From positions 310,001 through 374,000 of the forward strand of contig NZ_JAERQD010000001.1 in assembly GCF_016735695.1 (NCBI RefSeq): a stretch of 64,000 bases of DNA, in the 5' to 3' direction. The stretch is from Microvirga zambiensis WSM3693 (GTDB taxonomy: Bacteria; Pseudomonadota; Alphaproteobacteria; Rhizobiales; Beijerinckiaceae). Positions within the stretch are counted from its first letter, which is position 1, and each line of letters opens with the position of its first letter. Made by a program: the position numbers and the translations under genes. Positions 7,604 through 14,856 of the stretch are shown here, in pieces. The notes below the pieces were generated by a model. It saw nothing but the letters and a program-made list of their open reading frames with translations, had not been told where the DNA came from and searched no databases.

Positions 7604-8359
7604 TTAGGCTGCGCGTCTCTTCACTTCAGAATGAAAGAACTCCATCAGATCTTCGGTATCTTTGTCAGCATAGTCCGGCTCGTTCAGCGCCAATTCCTGC
7701 ACGGCTCGACCATGGTTTGTAACCAGAGCATCCCATTCAGCGTCTTCCTCGCCCTCACCGATCACTCGGAAGCTTCCGAAAGCGCCCTTGCCTTTCTCTT
7801 GCCGGAAATCACCGACACCGATCAGGACGCCTGCATTGCAGAGAAGCGCTACGACCGACGATACCGACAACTGCGGCGTGATGAACTGGACTTCGATTTC
7901 GGCACCCCACTTGGGCAGGAATGCACGAGTACGGACGTCCGGCGTCTTGTTGATGTCAGCACTTCGAACGACATCCATCCGAAGCTGAGGCGTACCGTAT
8001 AGCGGGACGAAATCGCCCGGCATGAACAGGAGCCGCTGCGCTGAGGACTTGGTTAGTCCGGGAGTTTCGAGGGCTGCCGTTGCCATTGCCGCCTTCACGG
8101 CCGTGACGCGCAGGCCAAGAGCAGTTGGGCCGCTCGGAAGGATCTCTGCGCTGTCGCGATACTCCTGAAGCGGATTGTGCTTAATCTGAACGCGGTCGGC
8201 CTTACCTTTCTTCGATCCACCAACCAAAAGCTGCTGCTTCGCTTTGTTGGCCATACGGTTTTGGAAGAGCGGCGTCACGCCGATGATCCGGAGCTTCACC
8301 GATGCGCGGCGGAGCGGCTGGATTGTAACTTCGGCAGTTTCGGTGGGCTTCTTAGCCAT
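7604..8359 (-). CDS. Unrecognised protein with a glycine-rich C-terminal loop, possibly RAMP-like (251 aa)
   Basis: The start MAKKPTETAEVTIQPLRR follows GGAGAC. The chain has an early strand motif (SVKLRIIGVTPLFQN), a basic middle, and a late block RTRAFLPKWGAEIEVQF, then a helix (VSSVVALLCNAGVLIG) and a glycine-rich turn (GDFRQEKGKGAFGSFRV). Strand-helix followed by a G-x-G-x3-G loop near the C-terminus recalls ferredoxin-like RAMP (Cas7-type) RNA-binding folds. This is a resemblance only. The gene is flanked by pentamer arrays 2 and 3 and sits upstream of the 168-residue gene. It is one of the main unknowns of the window. Confidence 0.72.
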   Translation of the reverse strand: MAKKPTETAEVTIQPLRRASVKLRIIGVTPLFQNRMANKAKQQLLVGGSKKGKADRVQIKHNPLQEYRDSAEILPSGPTALGLRVTAVKAAMATAALETPGLTKSSAQRLLFMPGDFVPLYGTPQLRMDVVRSADINKTPDVRTRAFLPKWGAEIEVQFITPQLSVSSVVALLCNAGVLIGVGDFRQEKGKGAFGSFRVIGEGEEDAEWDALVTNHGRAVQELALNEPDYADKDTEDLMEFFHSEVKRRAA

Positions 8360-8368
8360 ATCATGTCT

Positions 8369-8396
8369 CCATCGGCGCCCGGCCTGCCAAGCCCTG
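8369..8396 (-). repeat. GGNNN pentamer array 3 (short)
   Basis: A short run of GG pairs at 4-5 base steps on the minus strand (8392, 8387, 8383, 8378) lies within 40 bases upstream of the 251-residue gene's ATG. It has the same texture as arrays 1 and 2, so each of the two genes is preceded by such sequence. On its own it would not be convincing. Confidence 0.5.
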
Positions 8397-8498
8397 AGCG
8401 CATCGGGGGTCGTTCTCACGACGCCGGGGCCGATGAAGCTCCGTGTCGCGCTCATCCCTCATGGCAGCGAGGGAATTCTCAAATGTCTTGTGATCGAG

Positions 8499-8849
8499 TT
8501 AGGCGGCCAGACCGTACATCTCGCGGACCCGCGCAAAGACGGCTTCCCTAAGCTTAGGGTTAGATCTCAATGTCTCATTGAGCTTGGTCACGGCATCATG
8601 GTCGTACGGGCTGTCGACCCAAACACTAATCGACTGATGCATTTGGCCGTTGGGCTGCGGGATGAACCTCACCCCGAAGCGCTCATACTGATCCAACGTT
8701 CCTTCGACCGCCCAGTCCCACATCTCAGGCGTCCACCAATCGCAAGGATCAGCGGCTGCAACAGAGGCTCCTGCAACGCTTGTGGCAACAATCGCAGCAG
8801 CCGCCCCTACAAAAAACGCCCGACGTGTCGTAGATATAACTTCAGCCAT
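8499..8849 (-). CDS. Small Tat-exported protein
   Basis: The 116-residue product starts MAEVISTTRRAFFVGAAAA: a twin-arginine motif (TTRRAFF) followed by a hydrophobic stretch and an alanine-rich cleavage region near residue 33. The mature part is small, tryptophan- and acid-rich (CDWWTPEMWDWAVEG), and of no family I know. It lies 82 bp downstream of the antirepressor gene and 139 bp upstream of the 251-residue gene, on the same strand. An envelope function expressed together with the antirepressor is possible but unproven. Confidence 0.68.
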   Translation of the reverse strand: MAEVISTTRRAFFVGAAAAIVATSVAGASVAAADPCDWWTPEMWDWAVEGTLDQYERFGVRFIPQPNGQMHQSISVWVDSPYDHDAVTKLNETLRSNPKLREAVFARVREMYGLAA

Positions 8850-8931
8850 CGCCGATCACTCCATTGATCGTCGTTTCGGTAAGGCCTCCGTCGGTGCTGC
8901 TACACCTTCGGGGGCCGACTGATTTAAGGGG

Positions 8932-9660
8932 TCAGTTCAGGCCGAGCTGATCGGCAAAGAACTGGATGCCTTTGGGCGTGACGAAGGTCCGGTATCGGGC
9001 CTTGTCCTCCACCATCTCCATCTTCACGGTGAAGAGGCCGCGCTCGACATAGGTCCGGTAAGGGACCAGGGCTCCGCCTTGATAGAAGAGGTACTTCCGC
9101 TTGAGGCTGTCGATGAACTTGTTCGGCGGCTGCTTGAGGACGCGGCCGGCGTTCTGAAGACCGTAGACACCATCTGCATTCGCGAACTGGTCGTAAAACT
9201 CGACTTTCGGCTTGGCTTCGGCAACTTGTCCCTCAAGGGCAATCACCTTCTCGACGTTGATTAGAAGCGCCTTGCGAAGGTACTCCGGGTCGTTGAGAGC
9301 CGCCGCCATTGGATTGGCTTTGGCGCGGCGCTCGCACTCAAGAAAGTACTGCCGGATCTGGCGACCCTTCTCATTGCGTTCGACCATCCCGAGTTCCTTG
9401 CCCATGTCTAGGCTAAGAAAATACTCGGTTTTGACCCCACGATTTCCCGCTCCCCCGTTTTGGGGAGCGGCCTCAATCACAACGAAATCAACGTCTTGCT
9501 CGAAGCCGTAGGACGCAATGCGATCCTTGATCCAAGTGGTGTAATCCCGACCAACTTCCAGGAAGCGGTGCAAATCGCGGGCGTTAACGGTCTGGATGAT
9601 ATTGCCGCCAATCGCCCCTTCACGGACGATGGGGAATTGATTATCTGTATCATCAGTCAT
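8932..9660 (-). CDS. AntA/BRO-type phage antirepressor
   Basis: The 242-residue product has an N-terminal AntA/AntB domain (VNARDLHRFLEVGRDYTTW, FEQDVDFVVIE, KTEYFLSLDMGKELGMVERN, GRQIRQYFLECERR) and a C-terminal DNA-binding-type domain of phage antirepressors (YGLQNAGRVLKQPPNKFIDS, RYRTFVTPKGIQFFADQ). Such proteins inactivate the prophage repressor and so trigger or favour lytic growth. It follows the Arc-like gene by 30 bp on the same strand, as ant follows arc in P22. Its control by the two ribbon-helix-helix genes next door is inferred from that layout. Confidence 0.85.
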   Translation of the reverse strand: MTDDTDNQFPIVREGAIGGNIIQTVNARDLHRFLEVGRDYTTWIKDRIASYGFEQDVDFVVIEAAPQNGGAGNRGVKTEYFLSLDMGKELGMVERNEKGRQIRQYFLECERRAKANPMAAALNDPEYLRKALLINVEKVIALEGQVAEAKPKVEFYDQFANADGVYGLQNAGRVLKQPPNKFIDSLKRKYLFYQGGALVPYRTYVERGLFTVKMEMVEDKARYRTFVTPKGIQFFADQLGLN

Positions 9661-9690
9661 CGTTGGTTCTCACATAACCAGGGTTGACGG

Positions 9691-9921
9691 TCAGCCTGCG
9701 CTAACAGGCTGGGTTTCGGCGGCGGGGTATGCTTGTCGAGGGCCTTCCCCCGCCGCCACTCGATCCATCCTCTCGCGGATAGACCGGATCACTTCCGAGT
9801 TCTGAGAACTGCCGTTCCGGTCAGCCTGATCTTTAAGCCAGTGCCTAAAACCATCCGGCAATCGGACAACTAATTTGTCCAGATCTCTGCTTGGCGCCGT
9901 TGCATTCATCTCCTTCTCCAT
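9691..9921 (-). CDS. Arc-family ribbon-helix-helix repressor upstream of the antirepressor
   Basis: The 76-residue product contains SRDLDKLVVRLPDGFRHW followed by NGSSQNSEVIRSIRERM, a classic Arc/MetJ ribbon-helix-helix. Starts at 9921 (MEKEMNAT) or 9909 (MNAT) are possible; the longer one has no ribosome site and would be nearly leaderless. The gene is divergent from a second ribbon-helix-helix gene, with four palindromic sites between. Its position just before ant matches P22 arc, which turns down ant transcription. Confidence 0.82.
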   Translation of the reverse strand: MEKEMNATAPSRDLDKLVVRLPDGFRHWLKDQADRNGSSQNSEVIRSIRERMDRVAAGEGPRQAYPAAETQPVSAG

Positions 9922-9924
9922 GCT

Positions 9925-10018
9925 GGCCAGTGGCCTACGTTGCTTACTATGGGCCACTGGCCATCATTGTCAACCGATTGTTGGCCAGTGGCCAAGATTT
10001 TCTTGCTGGCCATTAGCC
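9925..10018. promoter_or_regulatory. Four palindromic operator sites between divergent Arc-like genes
   Basis: GGCCAGTGGCC occurs at 9925-9935 and 9983-9993, its complement GGCCACTGGCC at 9952-9962, and a diverged copy GGCCATTAGCC at 10008-10018. Start-to-start spacings are 27, 31 and 25 bp, roughly two and a half to three helix turns. The sites fill the control region of both divergent genes and are very likely bound by one or both ribbon-helix-helix proteins. Which protein binds which site cannot be told. Confidence 0.75.
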
Positions 10019-10032
10019 AATATGCTCGCGCA

Positions 10033-10560
10033 ATGAGTGAAGATTTCCCCAGCCGTTCCCTCGATAAGATCGTCGTCCGTCTCCCCGAAGGCATGCGTGA
10101 GCGCCTAAAGGAAGCTGCCGAGCAGAATAAGCGAAGCGTGAATGCTGAGGTCGTTGCTCGCCTTGAGGAGTCCTTGAATTTCAAGTCCTTCGATGAGCTT
10201 GCCGGTATGGCTCATGAAGACCTCGTCCTGCATATGCTCACCCGTCTGGAAGAGATCGACCAGATGCAGAAGAACGCCCACAAGGCTCTGCGAGAGGCGA
10301 TCACGAAACTACCAGTTAAGAGCAGATCCTCCGCCTCAAGCCGCCTCCAGGACGTCGAGGTCACCCCTTCCAAGAGCCGGCTCCATGATGCGAATGTCGA
10401 CGAACCCTCTTCCGAGAAAGTTCCGGACACCCTCAACGTGAAGCGCCAAGTGCAGATAGATGTCCCGGGATACGAAAAGGACCAGGAAGAAGCCCGGTCC
10501 TCCGCTCGCAAGCTGGGTGGGGGCGTCGGCGCCAAAAGACCTGCCAAAGAGAAGAAATGA
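10033..10560 (+). CDS. Mnt/Arc-like ribbon-helix-helix protein with long C-terminal tail
   Basis: The 175-residue product starts MSEDFPSRSLDKIVVRLPEG and continues ERLKEAAEQNKRSVNAEVVARLEESL, an Arc-family domain close to that of the divergent gene. A helical stretch (LVLHMLTRLEEIDQMQKNAH) and a long polar, serine- and lysine-rich tail follow. P22 Mnt is also an Arc-type repressor with an added C-terminal oligomerisation helix, and it represses ant from the divergent side; this gene takes that position. It overlaps the following gene by ATGA (10557-10560). Confidence 0.78.
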   Translation: MSEDFPSRSLDKIVVRLPEGMRERLKEAAEQNKRSVNAEVVARLEESLNFKSFDELAGMAHEDLVLHMLTRLEEIDQMQKNAHKALREAITKLPVKSRSSASSRLQDVEVTPSKSRLHDANVDEPSSEKVPDTLNVKRQVQIDVPGYEKDQEEARSSARKLGGGVGAKRPAKEKK

Positions 10561-10952
10561 GCCTGGAACCTCAAACCAGCGGGAACGTCCATTACATGTC
10601 CTCACCGATCCGGAACCGAGACGATCACCCCCAATCTGGCGAGCCCTCCTTGTCAGGAGGCGGTGGCGGGAGCACATTTGACCCTATGGAAGCACGCGTC
10701 ACAGCCCTGGAAGAGAACTTCAAGAAGATCGATGGCAAGCTGGACAAGCTCATCGAGACCGTAGGCGATTTCCGCCGCAACACCGAAGTTCACCTTGCCT
10801 CCATCGAAGCCGAACTGAAAATTCGGGCGTCTGCCACCGATCTGGCCGAGGTAAAGGGGCGTGTATCCAACCTCCCGACAACGCTCCAACTCTTGGCATT
10901 TGTGGTTGCGGTCATGGCAGCCGCTGGGCTGCTCAGGTATTTCGCCCCCTAA
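10557..10952 (+). CDS. Coiled-coil protein with C-terminal membrane anchor
   Basis: The 131-residue product begins MSLEPQTSGNVHYMSS with a disordered glycine-rich start. A coiled coil follows at about residues 44-95 (MEARVTALEENFKKIDGKLD, DFRRNTEVHLASIEAELK), then one C-terminal membrane helix (LQLLAFVVAVMAAAGLL). The layout resembles XhlA-type small phage membrane proteins, a comparison of shape only. Its stop overlaps the stop of the convergent tail tube gene. It is translationally coupled to the Mnt-like gene, so it should be made in the lysogen and might act at the membrane. Confidence 0.68.
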   Translation: MSLEPQTSGNVHYMSSPIRNRDDHPQSGEPSLSGGGGGSTFDPMEARVTALEENFKKIDGKLDKLIETVGDFRRNTEVHLASIEAELKIRASATDLAEVKGRVSNLPTTLQLLAFVVAVMAAAGLLRYFAP

Positions 10953-11323
10953 ACCACCTGGTAACTGTCGGTGGCGATGCTAATACCGGACACTTCGCCG
11001 GTTGCCGTGTTGATCGCGGCACCATCACCGACGAAGCTGGCGCGAGTGAAAAGGTGGGTCTTGGCTGCCCCGGATTTGTCCGTCTCGATGAACGTGACGT
11101 TGACCTCCTGCAACAACATCGCCTCATCCCACTTCAAACCGATCCCGCGATCGAATGAGAGTTCGAGCGTCGCCAGCCGGGGCTGAACGGTCCGGTAGCC
11201 CGTACCGTCCGAATTGGCCTCAGCCGTGATCCCGACCCGGCTCGGATTGATCGTTGCCTCGCCGCGCCCAGAGTAGATGCGACCGTTAATTTCCAAGCTG
11301 GCTCGTCCGCCTTTTGTATCCAC
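10949..11323 (-). CDS. Phage tail tube protein (Mu gpM-like)
   Basis: The 124-residue product is strand-rich. It contains GGRASLEINGRIYSGRGEAT and RLATLELSFDRGIGLKW, as in the Mu gpM tail tube family, which forms the inner tube of contractile tails. It follows the sheath gene by 30 bp, the usual order. In Mu-like phages the next gene is the tail chaperone; here that gene is 6.2 kb away, beyond the cargo block. Its stop overlaps that of the convergent coiled-coil gene. Confidence 0.85.
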   Translation of the reverse strand: MDTKGGRASLEINGRIYSGRGEATINPSRVGITAEANSDGTGYRTVQPRLATLELSFDRGIGLKWDEAMLLQEVNVTFIETDKSGAAKTHLFTRASFVGDGAAINTATGEVSGISIATDSYQVV

Positions 11324-11353
11324 GGCTCAATTCCTTTTACGAGAGGGGGCCGC

Positions 11354-12892
11354 TCACTGAAGAGCGGCGATCTGGTCATTGAGTTCCGGGAAAATGGTCA
11401 CGTTCGCCGCGAAGACCCGGAGTTGGTTGGCCACGTCGAAGGGGATGTAGGCATTGACCCGGTTCGGATCGGCCGAGCGCTCGACGATTACGTATTCTGC
11501 GAAGAGTTCCGGCTTCTCGGCCAGGCCGCCGTCGAACATCTCCCGATAGGCGTGGATGAGCGTGGCCCGAATCTGCGCCGGCGTCGTGACACCCTGCACA
11601 GAGCGCGGGTTCTCGTCCTTCAGCACCGACCGGGGATAGGTCGCCAGGATGCGCTGCTTGAAGTAGCGGGCAGCGTAGGCGGCGATGTAGACCGGTTCCA
11701 CATCCAGGAAGGTAGTGTCGGCTTGGCCCCAGGCATTGGTCTGGTAGGTGGTGACCACGCGATCCAAGGCCGCCTGGCCGTCGGCGCGGAAGACGACAGC
11801 CGAGATGCCGTTCCGGTAGAGGCTGTCCCGGTCCGCCATCTTCCATTGATCGGAGACGCTTTTCGGGCCGCGCAGCCCCTGAAGTACGAGCGTCTGAAGC
11901 GGGCGCGCAATCTCGACGGCTTCTGTAACGGAGCGCCCGAGGTTCTTCGAGAACCCGACCACCGCCGTCAGAGCAGCCACCCAAGCCCAGGGAGCCTGAG
12001 GATAGTTATTCAGTCCCAGGATCGAGACATGCGGGTCGTTGCGGCCCGAGCCCAGAGAGGTCTGAGCCGAGAGATTGCCGCTGTTGGTCGTGAAAAAATG
12101 ACCGTACAACCCGACTGTCGGCGACCAGCGGCCGGAGCCGCTGTCGGACAGGAACTGCCGCACGGCGTTGAGCTGCGCGGTCGAAGAGTACGGCCCACCG
12201 ATGTGATCGAAGGGCTGGTCGCCGAGGGCGGCCAGAGCCGTCGCCAGATCTACGTCGCCGGTGCCACCGGTGAGAGTGGCAGAAGCGATCGTGACCGTCA
12301 GACCGGCCGGATCAACCTCATTGCCGTCGAGACCAGCCTCGACGCGAATGGAGTTGCCCTCCGTGCCGACATGGCGCGCGGTCAGGGTGATCGTGCCGGT
12401 GGCGACGCTGGTCGTGACAGGTGCCAGCTGGGCGCGGTTGTACTTCGTGTAGCCCTTGTCGATGGCTGCCTTCAGAGCCGCGGCGACGGTCGCTGCGGTG
12501 TCGCCGACGGCAACACCGACCGAGTAGCGCTCACCGGCGATGTAGCGGACCAGGGTGCCGGCCGCCGTCGCCGTGCCGGTGATGGCGATCGTGTCTGTGG
12601 CCGCGGTGCCTGACGGGTCGGTGACCGGAAGCGCCCAGATCTCACCGTTCGGATTGTGCCAGCGGGCGATGATCGCCATCTCGGCCAGCATCGAACCCGG
12701 ACCAAAGAGCGAGTTCGGGTCGCCGGCGCCGAGGTTGATCGGGATGCCGAGCTGCGCCGAGCCGCCGGCGAGCTTGCGGCCGAGGAGTAGCGTGCGGGAG
12801 GTGCCAGAATACGGCGGGATGCCGGCATTGATCTCGAAGTAGGCGCCCGGGACGCGGATATCGCCGGGCATGTTGTTGTAAGCGACAGCCAT
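11354..12892 (-). CDS. Contractile tail sheath protein (Mu gpL-like)
   Basis: The 512-residue product starts MAVAYNNMPGDIRVPGAYFE, typical of Mu gpL relatives. It carries the expected N-terminal IPxDIRVPG-type segment, a central variable strand-rich insert (about residues 130-210), and a conserved C-terminal sheath core (KQRILATYPRSVLKDE, AQIRATLIHAYREMF, YIPFDVANQLRVFAANVTIF). This shows the phage is a myovirus. Length fits the family. Confidence 0.93.
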   Translation of the reverse strand: MAVAYNNMPGDIRVPGAYFEINAGIPPYSGTSRTLLLGRKLAGGSAQLGIPINLGAGDPNSLFGPGSMLAEMAIIARWHNPNGEIWALPVTDPSGTAATDTIAITGTATAAGTLVRYIAGERYSVGVAVGDTAATVAAALKAAIDKGYTKYNRAQLAPVTTSVATGTITLTARHVGTEGNSIRVEAGLDGNEVDPAGLTVTIASATLTGGTGDVDLATALAALGDQPFDHIGGPYSSTAQLNAVRQFLSDSGSGRWSPTVGLYGHFFTTNSGNLSAQTSLGSGRNDPHVSILGLNNYPQAPWAWVAALTAVVGFSKNLGRSVTEAVEIARPLQTLVLQGLRGPKSVSDQWKMADRDSLYRNGISAVVFRADGQAALDRVVTTYQTNAWGQADTTFLDVEPVYIAAYAARYFKQRILATYPRSVLKDENPRSVQGVTTPAQIRATLIHAYREMFDGGLAEKPELFAEYVIVERSADPNRVNAYIPFDVANQLRVFAANVTIFPELNDQIAALQ

Positions 12893-12940
12893 CGCGGTCT
12901 TTCCTTGAAGAAACGGCCGCGCAAGTCGGCCCGGTGGAGA

Positions 12941-13252
12941 TTAGGATTCGGGGGTGTCGGAGTATGGCTCCGGATCGGACGTCGGCTGAGCATCGACGGA
13001 GGGCCGGTCGTCGGCCTTCTCGGGCTCGGCCCGCTGTGCGGGCGCCGCGGTGCGCTTGGCCTTCGGCTTCGCCTGGACCGGCTCGGTCTCGACCTCCTTC
13101 ACGGTGATGTCGCTGCGCTCGAGCAGGCCTGCCCAATAGGGCGACCAGTCAACCTCGATGCCTTCCCAAGGCAGGTCTCTGCCGCGATCGGGGTCCGGGA
13201 TGGACGCGCCCTTGCGGGCAGGCTTGATGAACTTCCGCTCGGTGTCGGACAT
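12941..13252 (-). CDS. DUF2635-type small phage protein (Mu gp38 position)
   Basis: The 103-residue product has FIKPARKGASIPDPDRGR then LPWEGIEVDWSPYWAGLLER, the conserved core of the DUF2635 family found before the sheath gene of Mu-like tails. Its C-terminal half (from about residue 55) is a charged, disordered tail. Function unknown. It lies between the gp37-like gene and the sheath gene. Confidence 0.8.
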   Translation of the reverse strand: MSDTERKFIKPARKGASIPDPDRGRDLPWEGIEVDWSPYWAGLLERSDITVKEVETEPVQAKPKAKRTAAPAQRAEPEKADDRPSVDAQPTSDPEPYSDTPES

Positions 13253-13255
13253 GGC

Positions 13256-14017
13256 TCACTCCTGGGTGATGGTGGCATCGACGCCGACGAACGGCGCATG
13301 AGGTTCGCCCTCGGTAGGCTGCGGCAGAGGCGCGGAGGGATCGGGGCGCATGGTGATGTCGGCGCCCTCGAAAAACTCGACACCGACCGGCGGCAGGGCA
13401 TCGGAAATCATCTGGCAGACCACGGCGCCCGATGTGCCTGCCGGTAGAAGCTGGCAGACGGTGCGCAGCGGATCCGGCAGGTTGGCAAATGGGCCGGTGG
13501 GAACGACAGTGGCGTCCAACTGGTCCTCGCCCTTCATATCGAAGGTCAGGGTGATAACTCGGATCGCAAGGCGCAGGCCATTCTCATTGTCAGGAAACCG
13601 CGAGGACTTGTACTTGGTCACTCGGCGAGACACCTTGCGGGTCAGCGCCGGCCCCTCGCCTACCGTGATGACCTCGACCGCACGATGCTCGATAAGATCC
13701 AGTGCGGCCTCAAGTTCGCGATCCGTGACCGGATTCTCGATTGAGATGGTTTCACCCTCACCCTTTCCGAGAGCGACCATCGCAATCTCAAGGACGAGAT
13801 CGACGGTCTGGTCGAAGGGAATGCCACCGTTCTGGGGGTCAAACGCCTCTCCGTTGTCATCCTCGCTCGTGACGGTAATCGTTGGCCGGAATTCCTTTGA
13901 TGTCGGCGGATCCATGATGCTGTCAAACACTCGGCCGGGGCAGAGCGCAGCAATGACCGGATCGGCCAGCAGGTCGCGCGAGACAGCCAGCCTCAATGCC
14001 GTTCGAGCAAGGCTCAT
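13256..14017 (-). CDS. Head-tail/tail completion protein, gp37-like position
   Basis: The 253-residue product starts MSLARTALRLAVSRDLLADP and contains an early segment (VIAALCPGRVFDSIMDPPTS) and a strand-rich middle (QTVDLVLEIAMVALG). Its place between a neck-type protein and DUF2635 matches the tail terminator or gp37-type genes of Mu-like phages. Identity rests mainly on gene order. Start and stop overlap or adjoin the neighbours. Confidence 0.6.
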   Translation of the reverse strand: MSLARTALRLAVSRDLLADPVIAALCPGRVFDSIMDPPTSKEFRPTITVTSEDDNGEAFDPQNGGIPFDQTVDLVLEIAMVALGKGEGETISIENPVTDRELEAALDLIEHRAVEVITVGEGPALTRKVSRRVTKYKSSRFPDNENGLRLAIRVITLTFDMKGEDQLDATVVPTGPFANLPDPLRTVCQLLPAGTSGAVVCQMISDALPPVGVEFFEGADITMRPDPSAPLPQPTEGEPHAPFVGVDATITQE

Positions 14018-14406
14018 CAGATCCTCAAGTTTATCTTGGACGTGTTGAGGTCGTCAGGAACGACGCTGGTGACGGTGAACGTCTCGTTGGTGGCGACGCG
14101 CTTCGCCTGGTCACCGGAAGCGATCCAATCAGGCAGAGCTACGGTTGCAACCTTGATGTAGGCAGGCTGGGCCACGTACTGACCGGTCCATTCGCCAGAA
14201 CGCCCCCTGCCCTGCGCCCGGGCCATTGCGCCCTCGGCCGTGAAGGAGCCGATAAACGGGAATGGCGGGCGGGAGCCATCGCCGGTCTGCCGGGCGTCGG
14301 GATCGGTCTGGGAACGGGTGCGGGCGAGGAGGATGAACTCCTCGCCGAACACCTCGTCAAAGGTGGGCTGTGCCGCAGCCCATGCCTCGCGGAACAGGCT
14401 GGACAT
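14017..14406 (-). CDS. Head-tail connector/neck protein (gpFII-like position)
   Basis: The 129-residue product starts MSSLFREAWAAAQPTFDEVF and has a compact strand pattern (GEEFILLARTRSQ, QPAYIKVATVALP, NETFTVTSVVPDDLN). In lambda-like heads the gene after the capsid and its small neighbour is a connector such as gpFII. The assignment is by position, shape and length only. It overlaps the following gene by one base. Confidence 0.55.
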   Translation of the reverse strand: MSSLFREAWAAAQPTFDEVFGEEFILLARTRSQTDPDARQTGDGSRPPFPFIGSFTAEGAMARAQGRGRSGEWTGQYVAQPAYIKVATVALPDWIASGDQAKRVATNETFTVTSVVPDDLNTSKINLRI

Positions 14407-14410
14407 GGGC

Positions 14411-14806
14411 TTACTCTGCCGGCGACTTGAGCGCTGAGAGGATTTCGTCCTTGGACTGAGCGGGCTTCACGTCGACACCGCGCGTCTTGGCCTCTTCGAG
14501 CAGCTGCTCCTTCGTCATGCTGTCGAGGGGATCAGCCTCCGAGGATCCCGTGGGCTGAACGGAGCGGCGCGCGCGGCCCGACGCTGAAGCACCGGCCACA
14601 GCCTGCGCCTCGGCGACCTCGCCCTTGGATGCCTTCCGGACGGCGCCTTCAGCCTCGAGTTCGTCGAACTCGTCCTGATCGAGGTCGAATACAGCGCCAG
14701 GCTGGTGCTGGTTGATTCTTGGCGCCTTGAGGACACGACCATCCTCGCTCACCTTTGCCGCTTCAGCGACCACGTACACGCCGTGAAGCGCGAATGCTTT
14801 CACCAT
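14411..14806 (-). CDS. Small neck-region protein with C-terminal HeH/SAP-like motif
   Basis: The 131-residue product starts MVKAFALHGVYVVAEAAK and has a middle acidic segment (VFDLDQDEFDELEAEGAVR), a flexible linker and a C-terminal helix-extended-loop-helix motif (LDSMTKEQLLEEAKTRGVDV). Lambda FI-type and related head proteins have this layout just after the capsid gene. The role, probably DNA packaging or head completion, is inferred. Confidence 0.6.
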   Translation of the reverse strand: MVKAFALHGVYVVAEAAKVSEDGRVLKAPRINQHQPGAVFDLDQDEFDELEAEGAVRKASKGEVAEAQAVAGASASGRARRSVQPTGSSEADPLDSMTKEQLLEEAKTRGVDVKPAQSKDEILSALKSPAE

Positions 14807-14856
14807 GAGATTTCTCCAATGAGTTGGGCACGGCGCGAAGCCCGCGCCGGCCTCAA

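Noticed and set aside
11423..12613. A 396-codon plus-strand frame opposite the sheath gene.
   Set aside because: It is antisense of a confident sheath protein in high-GC DNA; composition is arginine/glycine-rich as in shadow frames.
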